Shown here: positions 43,318-53,330 of the stretch, piece by piece
Layout: each line of letters opens with the position of its first letter
Numbering within the stretch: position 1 is the stretch's first letter
Origin: Phaeodactylum tricornutum CCAP 1055/1
Lineage: Eukaryota > Bacillariophyta > Bacillariophyceae > Surirellales > Neidiaceae
Assembly (NCBI RefSeq): GCF_000150955.2
Contig: NC_011690.1
Span: forward strand, 310,001-374,000
DNA length: 64,000 nt
Direction: 5' to 3'
The notes under the pieces: generated by a model
Databases searched by the model: none
Told to the model about the DNA's origin: nothing
What the model saw: the letters and a program-made list of their open reading frames with translations, nothing else
Position numbers and translations under genes: made by a program

Positions 43318-43433
43318 TGGACGATTGGATGATTGGATTGTTGGATGGTTGGACGATTGGATGGTTGGATGGTTGGATTGTTGGATGGTTGGATGGTTGG
43401 ATGGTTGGACGGTTGGATGGTTGGATGGTTGGA
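43318..43433. repeat. 8-bp minisatellite (GGATGGTT)n, left copy
   Basis: About 14 imperfect units of GGATGGTT and variants (GGACGATT, GGATTGTT). The right copy at 54,219-54,301 has about 10, so the array has changed length since the 5 kb duplication. All three frames on each strand stay open through it, giving false PSNHPTIQ-type repeats. Confidence 0.9.
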
Positions 43434-43775
43434 CAAAAAGGGATCGATTGTCCGACACTATCCAAGCTATCTTTCCGCCGAAAGCATAGCCCCTTGCCTC
43501 GCCGGGCCAAAATAAAGAGATGGTCTCTGCGCCATCCTGGTCGCAGCCTTCGCCTGCCGCGCGACCCGTTTCCGCTTGAGATCCAGTTATGAGGAACTAC
43601 TTACAAAGATATCTCACCAAATTAGCTCAGCCTCCTGGAATCAACTGCTACAGCCGGGAAACCACGCATTTCTCAATCCCGGTCTGAAAGTCTTACGGTA
43701 TCATCCTCAACGTTGGCGTCATCTGCTAATGCAAAATTGGAGGGAAACTCTGTTCCTGGTCCCTGTTCCTGGCCT

Positions 43776-44810
43776 CTAGCATTTGTTACTTGTTGGTTTC
43801 CCCGCCGCCGCTGCTGCTGCTGCTGCTGCACGGGCAGCCGCCAATGCAGCTAAGCGAGGAGAACGTCGTGGATGCAACCGCGCAATCCGACTTGACCGAC
43901 GACTGGGCACAGTACGATTGGTACGCCTGGAACGACGGGTAGAGGTATTGCGACGACGTCGCGGCTCATCTGGTACTGTAGCGGCTTCCTCTGGCACGGT
44001 TGTCGCTTCTTCTGGCACTGTTGCTTCTACTTCGTCTTCCGTATTGTGAGAACTGTCGTCGTCTGCTTCTCCAGCCACAACACTGTCAACAACAGCAACA
44101 ACACTGTCAACAACAGCAACAACAACACTGTCAACAACAGCATCAACAGGAGGAGGAGGAAGCGAGGTGGTGAGCTCACAGTCAGGAGCAGTGTACTGCT
44201 CTGGTTCTACTGGTTGCGTGGGACCGTCTGTCTTCGCACAAAGCTGTCTCTTCTGCAACCACTGCTCTTCGAACAATTCCATCTCATTCTTCCATGTCCT
44301 GGGTTTGAATCCTGTCATGAGTGCCATTCTTTGCTTGTTTTTTGCCATCCTTTGTTTGCGTTTCTTTTGGAGGTCCGTCATCACCATTGGTGTCCGAACT
44401 ACGACTGTAGAGGCAAAGGTGAGGTGCACTTTCTGCTTTTTCCGGCTTTCCAAGAGATTGGTGTCCTGTATCTTCCTCTGGCTTGTGTTCTCGTGTGGAA
44501 CAGTTGCTGGAAAGACAAAGGCGTGGCTCACTTTCTGCCTTTTACGACTTTCCAATTGATCGTTGTCCTGCACGTACTTCCTCTTGAGGGTGTTCTCTCG
44601 TGGAGCATGGGTTGGAAAGACAACAACATTGTGGCTCACTTTCTGCATCTTGGTAGTCACCAAATGATCGTTGTCCTGTACGTACTTCCTCTTGCGGGTG
44701 TTCTCGCTTGGAGCAATGTACGTGTTTCCTTGTCCTGGTCCTGGTCGGGTAGAACCGTTTACCTTCTCATACAAGTGTGTGAGTTTTGTGGCGTTTGTGT
44801 AGCGCAACAT
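43776..44810 (-). CDS. Unknown basic protein with internal repeats, left copy
   Basis: Open frame of 344 residues from ATG 44810. Residues ~35-130 hold three imperfect repeats of the form ENTxKRKYVQDNDxLxxxKxQKVSH. Then comes a basic helix (LQKKRKQRMAKNKQRMAL), a Pro/Val/Asp stretch (VVDSVVAVVDSVV), Glu/Pro repeats (VPEEATTVPEEAATVPDEP) and an Arg/Ser tail with RRSSRIARLHPRRSPRLAAL and poly-Ala. It looks like a DNA- or RNA-binding nuclear protein, but I do not recognise a family. The right copy differs by in-frame length changes only. A TCACAGTCA word (44176-44184) lies within it, in frame. Nothing here shows a mobile-element enzyme. Confidence 0.5.
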   Translation of the reverse strand: MLRYTNATKLTHLYEKVNGSTRPGPGQGNTYIAPSENTRKRKYVQDNDHLVTTKMQKVSHNVVVFPTHAPRENTLKRKYVQDNDQLESRKRQKVSHAFVFPATVPHENTSQRKIQDTNLLESRKKQKVHLTFASTVVVRTPMVMTDLQKKRKQRMAKNKQRMALMTGFKPRTWKNEMELFEEQWLQKRQLCAKTDGPTQPVEPEQYTAPDCELTTSLPPPPVDAVVDSVVVAVVDSVVAVVDSVVAGEADDDSSHNTEDEVEATVPEEATTVPEEAATVPDEPRRRRNTSTRRSRRTNRTVPSRRSSRIARLHPRRSPRLAALAAARAAAAAAAAAGKPTSNKC

Positions 44811-45929
44811 CTCCCCTTTCGTTGGTTTCCATCAGACTCACCTTGTCCAGCTCCGTCGCGAAAGGCAACTCCTCAATTCCAACAGGATCTCGTGTGAATG
44901 TCTGCATCGCGGGGGGTTGATCGAAGCTTGTCGGAACTACACCCTTATGGCTCTCGTTCTGCCTCTCGCCAGACCAGAATTCGATGTATTTGCAAGGTGG
45001 ACTCATGTCGTTAGTTACAGCTTACAGCTTGGTGTACTTTGTAATTCGCTCGTTGGAATGCGAGCGAGAAACAAGTGTGCGAAGAGGAACGAACGAACAA
45101 ACGAACGAACGAACAAACGATCGATCGATCAAACGAATCACGAAGTGAGGACAGTCCCAACCTTGGGGAAGAAGAGTTGGCGATAGCATCGGGCTCAAAA
45201 GACGTTGGAAATGCACTACTCCGAGGCACCATAAGTCAACCAATGCTCCACTTGGCTCAACTTAACAATGGAAATGGCTCTATTCACGAAATGGATTAAC
45301 GCATTGCCCAATCCATCACCACAATTAGAAATCGGCAGCCAGCCAGCCAGCCAGCCAGCCCCAACCAATTACGGCACGTCCTGTCTACGCGCAGTGGGTG
45401 GTCCACTCGTTGATAAAAAAGGAGGCAGAAAAAAATTCAGATTACATAAGACATATTTTGAAATATTTTTGACTACTTGAGTTTACTTTTTACACTTATG
45501 TTAACTGTAAGCTCTGTCGACAATACCTTCCAGCGAATTCCGTATCCTTCCCAGGCCATTGGCGGACGAGGCGTTTCTCCGGGAACGTCTCGTCGCGCCT
45601 TGTGAATTCACCCCATCACGTCATTGACTATTACGCTCACACTGAATGATCTTGATTGATTGGAGAAACTCTCCCTTATTATTGATGGAGTGCTGCCCGG
45701 AGTGGTACCAAGAAGAATGTCGACGGCCGTCTAAGTTGGTGTAAACTTTTTGGGAGGCGCTTTATAGCAAGCTTCGCCCGAAGCCATCCCAACGCTGTAG
45801 CTTCTGCCAGTTTCGAACTATTCTGGCAGCGACCCAAACATCATTCAATCAATCAATCAATCAGTCAGTCAGTCAGTTAACCAATCAATCAATCAATACG
45901 TTGCCTCTAACTGTAAGAACCACCTCACA
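44811..45929. other. Non-coding stretch with tetranucleotide repeats
   Basis: Contains (GAAC)/(AAAC)/(GATC) runs at about 45,095-45,135, (CAGC)n at 45,336-45,360, and (AATC)n/(AGTC)n at about 45,843-45,897 directly before the CLEC16A copy. Footprint-like TAACTGTAA at 45502-45510 and 45908-45916. No gene supported. Confidence 0.6.
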
Positions 45930-46752
45930 AGAGAAGGACACCGTAACTTGAGCCTGCGCTTCCTTCTCGGGGATGACATTGGCATCCACAATTCCAACCA
46001 TCAAAGACTTTGCCTTCTTGTGATGGTAACAGTCCAGACAAAAAAGTACAAAAACGACCGTCTGCAGGAAATCTTCGCAAAGCCGAACATTCAATCCTTG
46101 AATGCCGCAAAAAAAGACGTCGTTCAGGGCGTCAATTTCTTCGTGTAGGCCGTTCACTGTCAATTGGCTAACGACGGCGTTACTGCGCACGTCGTCCACG
46201 ACTGGTCCGCTTGCAAGATTGGCAATCCTTTGATACATCCGTCGGAGCAACGCGGCCAGGTGACTGGCTAAGAGACATTGTTCTCGTTCCGCTCCACGGA
46301 TCCATTCCCGGATAGGTGCGTACTGATTTTGCAAAAAGTCGACAATCAGATTAAGACAGGTAAAGTATACGTAGGCATTGGACTGAGCGTACGCGCACGC
46401 GCTCGTGGCCGTGTCAAGTGTCACGGAAGAGAGCGGAAAATGGACGTGATCGTTCGTGGGTTCGTGGACTGCCAAGAAAGGAAAGAGCTGGGGTGGTGAT
46501 ATACCCAGCTGTAACGACTGGGTTTTACATTAATGAGGCCAACGTAGAGTGGTGGTGTGGTCTCCAGTGCTGGCGGTAAAATACAGGCAATCAATGCATT
46601 GATACAGTTTTGGGATAAAATAAAGTATAACGCGGACGGGTCGCGTACCCCGGACACCAGCAGTGTCACGGTGTGTAGCACTTGTGTTTTGACCAGGGGA
46701 CTCCTGTAGAGTAGACGAAAGTTGATGAGAGTGTCCGAAGCGAGAGGGAGAG
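45930..46752 (-). pseudogene. CLEC16A/FPL fragment, copy 2
   Basis: Same order as copy 1 (40,199-41,020) with scattered substitutions. It is cut short after EAQAQVTV, where it meets the tetranucleotide repeat and a footprint-like word. It is therefore shorter than copy 1 and certainly not a full gene. Confidence 0.7.
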
Positions 46753-47312
46753 AGATGGTTAGTTCTGGGGGAGTTTGGTTTCGGGTGCTACGGACACAAC
46801 TATCGACGATCGACCTTTGACGGTTTCGAGACAAATCCACGTACCAGACCACTCCGTGCAAGCACCGTTCCGGCGACGAGGTCGTAAAAACCCTCGCTTC
46901 TTGCTTTCCGACGAACCAGTACTCTCCTTTTTCGCTTCGGCCGCCTGAACCTCACGAACAGGGATCATGTCGCCCGACAAGTTTTGTCCAAACTTGCGCT
47001 CTGTGATAGTCACTGGAGTAGCAGTGTCTGGATCGTAGGCTTCCGCATACAAAGTAGGCAACGGAATATCGGTGAACCCTCTCGTCTTCCATAAAACGCG
47101 GAACACGCAAACGATATTTTCCGAACATGTAGCGCTTCATGTCTTTCAGTTTGATTGCCCGTTCTTTGCGAGTCTGGTAGTTTGTTGCAGCCTGCAAGAC
47201 AGCCGTGTAGCGGGACTAGAGACGGGCCTTACAGTTAACTGCATTCTCCCTTTCCTCCTCCGTTAGGTTCGGGTCTTCCACAAACAACTAGTATTGATCC
47301 ACAATCATCAGT
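46753..47312 (-). pseudogene. C2/MCTP-like fragment, copy 2 (last exons only)
   Basis: Copy of 41,021-41,577, from KRYMFGKYRLRVPRF to GFLRPRRRNG, with the same one-base frame change as copy 1. Homology stops at the WMMIVDQY region (47,312). Confidence 0.55.
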
Positions 47313-47958
47313 CGACAATGGCGTTCGTGTGACGATCGGGTTGCCGTTCCAGTGGACGCGAAAGACCGTCTCTCGTACGGTACGTTGCCAACTAACAGTA
47401 ACTACCTAGCTGTAACAGTAAACACGAGATGTAGACTGCGTGTGCTCCAATTCGATCTGGTTGGTTACAGGATCATGGTAGCGTCCGTTCCTTGACCCAC
47501 TCACTCACTCACTCACTCACAGTCAGCTAGCCAGCCAGCCAGCCAGCCAGCTAGTCCGTCCCGTCCCGTACACTTCGGTGGTTGGTTGTTGTTTCTCACA
47601 GTCATTGACAGTCACTGTCAATTCTGCTTATCTCCCCTAACCCTCTTTACTAGCAAAGTCACAGTTAGCTAGTAGCTAGTAGCTAGCTAGTAGAGAGGAC
47701 TGGAGCGTTTCGCTGTATGGTGCTTCCAATTGAACTGGCATTTATACTGTCTCTGTCACCAGCTGTCAAGCTACCTACTCATCGTACGGTTCGAGTCTAG
47801 CTCTACAGTGCGTAGCGTATAATGGAGTACCCGACGCGCCGCTTGGGGACCACGCTGCCGGTCACGGAACAGGCAGGGGTGGAGAAGATTGGACCATGGA
47901 CTGTGAGTTGTGTTCCCGACGGCGACGGCGACGGCGACTGCGATGTTGACAGGTTTAC
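47313..47958 (+). other. Unassigned DNA with an orphan first exon and clustered footprints
   Basis: At 47822-47902 an ATG opens MEYPTRRLGTTLPVTEQAGV... (27 codons) and ends exactly at a GTGAGT donor, with no matching second exon: it looks like the 5' exon of some gene, stranded. Upstream are (ACTC)n and (CAGC)n runs (47,497-47,550), AGCTAGT repeats (47,665-47,692) and seven TNACWGTNA words between 47,393 and 47,667. Confidence 0.45.
47596..47620. repeat. Cluster of three footprint-like words
   Basis: TCACAGTCA (47596-47604), TGACAGTCA (47606-47614) and TCACTGTCA (47612-47620). The last two overlap as TGACAGTCACTGTCA, i.e. TGA-CAG-TCA-CTG-TCA, as if one target had been used twice. Confidence 0.5.
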
Positions 47959-48212
47959 CGCTTTATAGTTATGTTATGTTACGCTACGTTACGTTACTTG
48001 ACAGGACAGGGCAGGGCAGGGCAGGGCAGTGAAAATGTTTCCCGCTCGAGCCACCAAGCGAGTCGCAAGCCAGCGCCGCTGGGAAGTCCAGCAGCAAAAG
48101 GATCGGTAGCCTATTTTTTGTTTGGTGGGAACGTCCATCACGGTGCATCGTTCCGACGTACCTAGTAATGACAACTGTCCGTACGAACATACGCTGTTTG
48201 GCGGGTGCGGTC

Positions 48213-48235
48213 TGACTGTGAGCATTTTACTGTTA
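48213..48235. repeat. Two clean TNA-CWG-TNA gains relative to parent gene
   Basis: TGACTGTGA (48213-48221) and TTACTGTTA (48227-48235) lie where the parental gene (near 32,360-32,380) has single CGA and TTA triplets in otherwise matching sequence. Removing 6 bases from each restores the alignment. The same pair is in tandem copy b (49678-49686, 49692-49700). Confidence 0.75.
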
Positions 48236-49411
48236 GCTCCTGTCAAAAAGAAATGGCTGGTTTATTTTTTTTTTTTCGAAATCTCGGAGCCGACAAAGAC
48301 CAAGTACGAGGCAGCGTGGATAAACAAACGTACGTACTGGGTACTGCCACACTTCGCGTGGCCAAGGACTGTTTTACTTTCCCTTACGTGTCCTTGAAAG
48401 AAAAGGCAACTATCAGAACACGTTCGACACCAAAGACTTGGTAACCTACCATTGTTTTTGCTACACACAACCGACTGTGGAAGCCATGTTGGATTTAGAA
48501 CGAAAACGTGCGGCCGCCAAGGCGGAACAAGCATTGGAGAACAGTACAGGCTGTGCTCGGACTGAAGCTATGAATGCCTTTGCTCGAAGTGGTGGTAGCG
48601 GTCGTATTATTCAAGCCCTTGTTTGCAATGCTGAAGAAGACTCGGCCGACGCTGGCTCTTCGTCGGCTGCAAACAAAAAGAGTGAAGAGAAGGCACAAGC
48701 CGACCGCAGCTTACTGTTAATTGGGTCAAGTACCGCAGGATGAAAGCCGTACCAATTGAACAGCGGCTTGTCGCGCGAAGATCGCATATTCATGGATGGG
48801 GCTTGCTTACCAAATCAGGTCCGACAGCCAATTGCGGATCAACGAGAACGCGCGTACGAAAGTTCCGGAGAAGGTAGCTGGTACATGTTCCATCTAGACA
48901 TGCAGCGCATTATGTATTTGACGAAGATTGGCTGCATGGCACGCTTTATGAATCATTGCTGTGGTCCGAACGCGTACGCGAAAATTATTTCGGTTGACGC
49001 TGAAATTAGTGGGTTAGGTCAGGACCGCAAGATTGTGGTGTTTGCAAATCGCGACATTTCCGCTGGGGAAGAGATAACGTATGGTACAATTGGCAATTGG
49101 AATTCCGGAAGGTGACCAGGGAGAAATTGTTTCCATGGCGAAGGCTGAGGGGGCTCGGTACTCCACAGCAATGATTCAAAAAGCGTGCCATGCAGCCAAT
49201 CCTCGTCGCATACACAATGCGCTGCATGTCTAGACGGAACATGTAGCAATTTGTATTTTGCTTGAAGCTTCCACATATTGGTATAAACAGATCATGAATT
49301 CGTAGAGAGGAGGGTAAGGCCCATCGCGCGCGAATGGGAGGAAAAGGACTTTGCAGATTACACATTTCCGGTGGAAGATGGCAGTCTCCGGTGTACTTGC
49401 GGGAGAAGGGA

Positions 49412-49433
49412 GGGGGGGGGGGGGGGGGGGGGG
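49412..49433. repeat. Run of 22 G at the tandem junction
   Basis: An uninterrupted G homopolymer exactly at the boundary between the two 1.475 kb units. The equivalent place in copy b (50,871-50,885) has GGAAGGGGGGTGGGGG. It may be a replication-slippage product or a sequence artefact. Confidence 0.8.
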
Positions 49434-50905
49434 CGCTTTATAGTTATGTTATGTTACGCTACGTTACGTTACTTGACAGGACAGGGCAGGGCAGTGAAAA
49501 TGTTTCCCGCTCGAGCCACCAAGCGAGTCGCAAGCCAGCGCCGCTGGGAAGCCCAGCAGCAAAAGGATCGGTAGCCTATTTTTTGTTTGGTGGGAAAGTC
49601 CATCACGGTGCATCGTTCCGACGTACCTAGTAATGACAACTGTCCGTACGAACATACGCTGTTTGGCGGGTGCGGTCTGACTGTGAGCATTTTACTGTTA
49701 GCTCCTGTCAAAAAGAAATGGCTGGTTTATTTGTGTTTTTTTCGAAATCTCGGAGCCGACAAAGACCAAGTACGAGGCAGCGTGGATAAACAAACGTACG
49801 TACTGGGTACTGCCACACTTCGCGTGGCCAAGGACTGTTTTACTTTCCCTTACGTGTCCTTGAAAGAAAAGGCAACTATCAGAACACGTTCGACACCAAA
49901 GACTTGGTAACCTACCATTGTTTTTGCTATACTATACACAACCGACTGTGGAAGCCATGTTGGATTGAGAACGAAAACGTGCGGCCGCCAAGGCGGAACA
50001 AGCATTGGAGAACAGTACAGGCTGTGCTCGGACTGAAGCTATGAATGCCTTTGCTCGAAGTGGTGGTAGCGGTCGTATTATTCGAGCCCTTGTTTGCAAT
50101 GCTGACGAAGACGCAGCCGACGCTGGATCTTCGTCGGCTGCAAACAAAAAGAGTGAAGAGAAGGCACAAGCCGACATCAGCTTACTGTGAATTAGGTCAA
50201 GTACCGCAGGATGAAAGCCGTACCAATTGAACAGCGGCTTGTCGCGCGAAGATCGCATATTCATCGATGGGGCATGCTTACCAAATCAGGTCCGACAGCC
50301 AATTGCGGATCAACGAGAACGCGCGTACGAATGTTCCGGAGAAGGTAGCTGGTCCATGTTCCATCTAGACATGCAGCGCATTATGTATTTGACGAAGATT
50401 GGCTGCATGGCACGCTTTATGAATCATTGCAGTGGTCCGAACGCGTACGCGAAAATTATTTCGGTTGACGCTGAAATTAGTGAGTTAGGTCAGGACCGCA
50501 AGGTTGTGGTGTTTGCAAATCGCGACATTTCCGCTGGGGACGAGATAACGTATGGTACAATTGACAATTGGAATTCCGGAAGGTGACCAGGGAGAAATTG
50601 TTTCCATGGCGAAGGCTGAGGGGGGCTCGGTACTCCACAGCAATGATTCAAAAAGCGTGCCATGCAGCCAATCCTCGTCGCATACACAATGCGCTGCATG
50701 TCTAGACGGAACATGTAGCAATTTGTATTTTGCTTGAAGCTTCCACATATTGGTATAAACAGATCATGGATTCGTAGAGAGGAGGGACTTCGCGAATGGG
50801 AGGAAAAGGACTTTGCAGATTACACATTTCCGGTGGAAGATGGCAGTCTCCGGTGTACTTGCGGGAGAAGGAAGGGGGGTGGGGGCGCTCGCAATTGTAT
50901 TGGAC
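49434..50905 (+). pseudogene. Trithorax gene fragments, tandem copy b
   Basis: Repeats copy a almost base for base from CGCTTTATAG onward, with a shorter GGGCA run (two units against four) and scattered substitutions. The inverted SET segment is at 50,635-50,721. Unlike copy a it continues into the parental 3' end (CGCAATTGTATTGGACGATTG) and then the SmpB fragment, so copy b keeps the original right-hand neighbour and copy a arose by tandem duplication of it. Confidence 0.85.
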
Positions 50906-51455
50906 GATTGAAAAAAACTAACAGTAACATAAATGCACACTTTAAGATCAATATAAGATTGCCAGCGTTTCCCTAATGCGAATTAGTTACATTAGTATTA
51001 TACGCGAAAGGATTTTTGATGATTCGCCGTTCTTCCCGCTTGGTGTCCCTCTTTTTGATCGTCACCCGCTTGTCGCGCACATTTTTACCCCGACACAAGG
51101 CAATTTGCAATTTGACGCGATTTCTGTCCTTATACTAGGCTTTCAGAGGCACACTAGTCATGCCTTGTTGTTCGGGCTGTTGAAGCAATTTGCGGGCTTC
51201 GGCTTTGTGTGCCAACAGAGCACGGGGTCGGGTTTCTTCATGCTGAAAGAAGGCCCCAGCCTGACTGTGTTTGCCAATGTGCACGTGCACGTTGTAAAGT
51301 ATGCCGGACCACTCATCTTTAGTGGGACGAATATAACTGTCTCGTAGGTTGAGTTTGCCGTTGCGAATCGACTTGACTTCGGTGCCGACCAAGGATATCC
51401 CAGCCTCAATGGTATCAACAATTTCGTAGTTGCGGTAGGACGACCCGGTTCACAG
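50906..51455 (-). pseudogene. SmpB gene fragment, copy 1
   Basis: Matches 37,264-37,770: the trithorax-SmpB intergenic DNA, the SmpB 3' end and the mature domain up to about AYRNYEIVDTIEAG. The signal peptide and start are missing, and single-base changes break the frame (for example the LKAYYND region has a stop). TAACAGTAA at 50919-50927 is a 6-base gain relative to the parent. Confidence 0.85.
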
Positions 51456-52525
51456 AGATTGTGCTAGGTCAATGGCTTTCTGGGCCGGAAGATGAGCCAC
51501 CTGAGACGGCGCTTGTTACGTCCGAGCTACGCTCTTCCTTCCTTTGCTACCTCAACATTGTGAATGGCAAACAATTGTTTGATCTGCTCAAGGAGTTTCT
51601 GTCGTAAAATTTGTCGACACCGATCCAGATACTGAACCACGATTAAGCACACCCCCGGGCTTTCGAAACATAGTGTGAGGTTGCTTGCCGTTCTAGAGCC
51701 ATCGCGGAACATTTTCGTGCCGAACCGCAACATGCAACAATGCCCCCCATCGCCGGCCGCCGCAATCACGTTGAGCAATTGTAGGTAGCGCACATAGAAC
51801 ACTCCCTCAAAGTCTTTCTTCTTTCGTTCTAGGTCGCGTAACGTAGACGTCCGTGCGGTCCAGGACGAGGATCACAACTCGTGCATCGATGTCAACCTGG
51901 ACTCCTTTAGCCCGGCAAAGGCCGCCCAAGTGGCGCTGTTTGTAGCGTCATCACTAGCTGTGCATCGAAAAGTCATGCGTCTCCGGAGGTCTAAATCGGT
52001 CCCTATTGGGCGGTCTCTCACGTAGAGCTCCAAAAATGTCACCCAGTTCATCCGCCGGATCCGTCCGGTCCATCGGATACATCGCCAGTGGCGGAGAAAA
52101 CACAGAACTTTTTCTAGTCTTTTTTAGGACCATCCAGAGACGCTTCGTGACTCGACACACGGCACGAAAATGTATCGCCATAAGCGCGTTGAAACGGGCA
52201 ACTTCCACGTCGTTACTCGTTGCCCCGCGAAAGTTGCGAATGATTGTTTCTGCCGTGGCGTGGGAGCATAAGCCGTACAACCGGGCTGGCCCAATTGATA
52301 CGCATGAAAGCGGCGAACAGGAAGGATGCCGAGCCTAGTCGACATTGCAGCCGTTGGTAGCGCCCTTGGACAGTGGACTCAATCAGGTCGACAAAAAGAT
52401 CCGACACTCCAAAAAGCTCTTGCGACTCCAAAGTACGTTGACAAAACACTGTTTTTGCTTTGAGAAGTACAATCCGAAGCAGTGACACTACTGGAAGTAC
52501 ATGCGGTGACTTTGTCTTCTCGGTA
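51456..52525 (-). pseudogene. Fragment of an unknown gene
   Basis: On the minus strand, protein-like pieces follow one another in changing frames: SLLRIVLLKAKTVFCQRTLE, LFVDLIESTVQGRYQRLQ, ETIIRNFRGATSNDVEVARF, MAIHFRAVCRVTKRLW, then FYVRYLQLLNVIAAAGDGGH and RQILRQKLLEQIKQLF. I cannot name the family. It begins abruptly at SmpB fragment 1 and ends abruptly at the 5 kb repeat, so it is another copied piece; whether an intact parent exists is not visible here. Confidence 0.45.
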
Positions 52526-53330
52526 CCCAACAAATCACAAGAGATCCGGCAAAACACGTCATGGTAATCCAAAAGGCGTAGTAAGATTCCTCCCAAAGAA
52601 AAACGCTCGTGGCGATACTAAGCACCACAACACCTTGACCCAATTGCAACTGAATTGGATACAAGACACCTTTGAGAGGATTCAACGACGTCTGTGCTGA
52701 GAGTGGGTTTTTGCTTTGTGTAGTCATATCCATGTCGCCGGCTTCACCATCGTTAACATCTTCTCCTAGAGCTCCTTCCGCAATTCTTCGTCATGCTTCC
52801 ACTCGAACTCCTTTTGCCTGAGACCACGCTATTCTTGTTCAGCTGGGGCTTCGTTGAAGGCTTTCACGGCCTCTATGTTCTGGCTGGGTTTGACAACACG
52901 AGGTTGCGTCTTGCTTGTGGCCAACATGTTGAACACGACAAAAAAGCTACGGCAAGGATGCCAGGGCGATGGTGTTTTGCGACGATACTCGGAAGACGCA
53001 ACCATTGCCCAACCAATCGAAAAAACCAAGAAAAGACGGGAACAAGATTAACATTGCGCGAAATACGAATGCCCATGCAAAAGCTGTCATTGAATGCAAA
53101 GGCAGATTGAAGGTCTTGCCCTGCCCACGACGACAACTGGAAGATGACCACGCCAAAGTAATACCTGGAAAATGCGTGCAGCCAAGGGTTAGACCCTTCT
53201 AGATAACTGCGGAATTCATGCTTGCACAAATCATAAACATACCGTCATACCTGCTTATTGCAGGTAAGGCAGGATTTTCTCGTAGCTTTGCAACTCTTCA
53301 ACATGCTTCGTAAACGTCGTCATGCGCCAC
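52526..53330 (-). pseudogene. C2/MCTP-like fragment, copy 3
   Basis: Copy of 41,647-42,450 with a few changes (for example one base less in GAATGCCCATG). It loses the last exons after LVICWVP, being fused there to the unknown gene fragment. Confidence 0.5.

Larger units (their letters stand above)
41647..46663. repeat. 5 kb direct repeat, left copy
   Basis: Nearly identical to 52,526-57,524 in the same orientation. Both copies hold the C2-like fragment, the minisatellite, the 344/341-codon frame, tetranucleotide runs and part of the CLEC16A fragment. Differences are few single bases and length changes in simple repeats, so the duplication is young. Confidence 0.9.
47959..49433 (+). pseudogene. 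Trithorax gene fragments, tandem copy a
   Basis: Joins two distant parts of the trithorax-type gene: the Tudor-like region (source ~32,240-32,530) from about 48,060 to 48,445, and the FYRC end through SET and post-SET (source ~36,430-37,240) from 48,445 on. About 3.9 kb between is absent. Part of the SET front (HGWGLFTKSD...IEYMGEVI) is deleted, and frames are broken by indels. The last intron of the parent is still present in altered form, so this was copied as DNA. Inside that intron sits an inverted copy of 85 bases of the SET exon (49,163-49,248). It ends in a run of 22 G. Confidence 0.85.

Noticed and set aside
43119-43510. PSNHPTIQ-repeat proteins on both strands
   Set aside because: Direct translation of an 8-bp minisatellite; length changes between copies are not multiples of three codons in a kept frame.
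44046-44897. 283-codon plus-strand frame opposite the unknown repeat protein
   Set aside because: Antisense shadow; the minus frame has codon-sized indels and a plausible composition, the plus frame is Leu/Phe/Cys-rich noise.
48060-50905. Processed (RNA-derived) pseudogenes of the trithorax gene
   Set aside because: The last parental intron is still present in the copies and there is no poly-A tail; copying was of genomic DNA.
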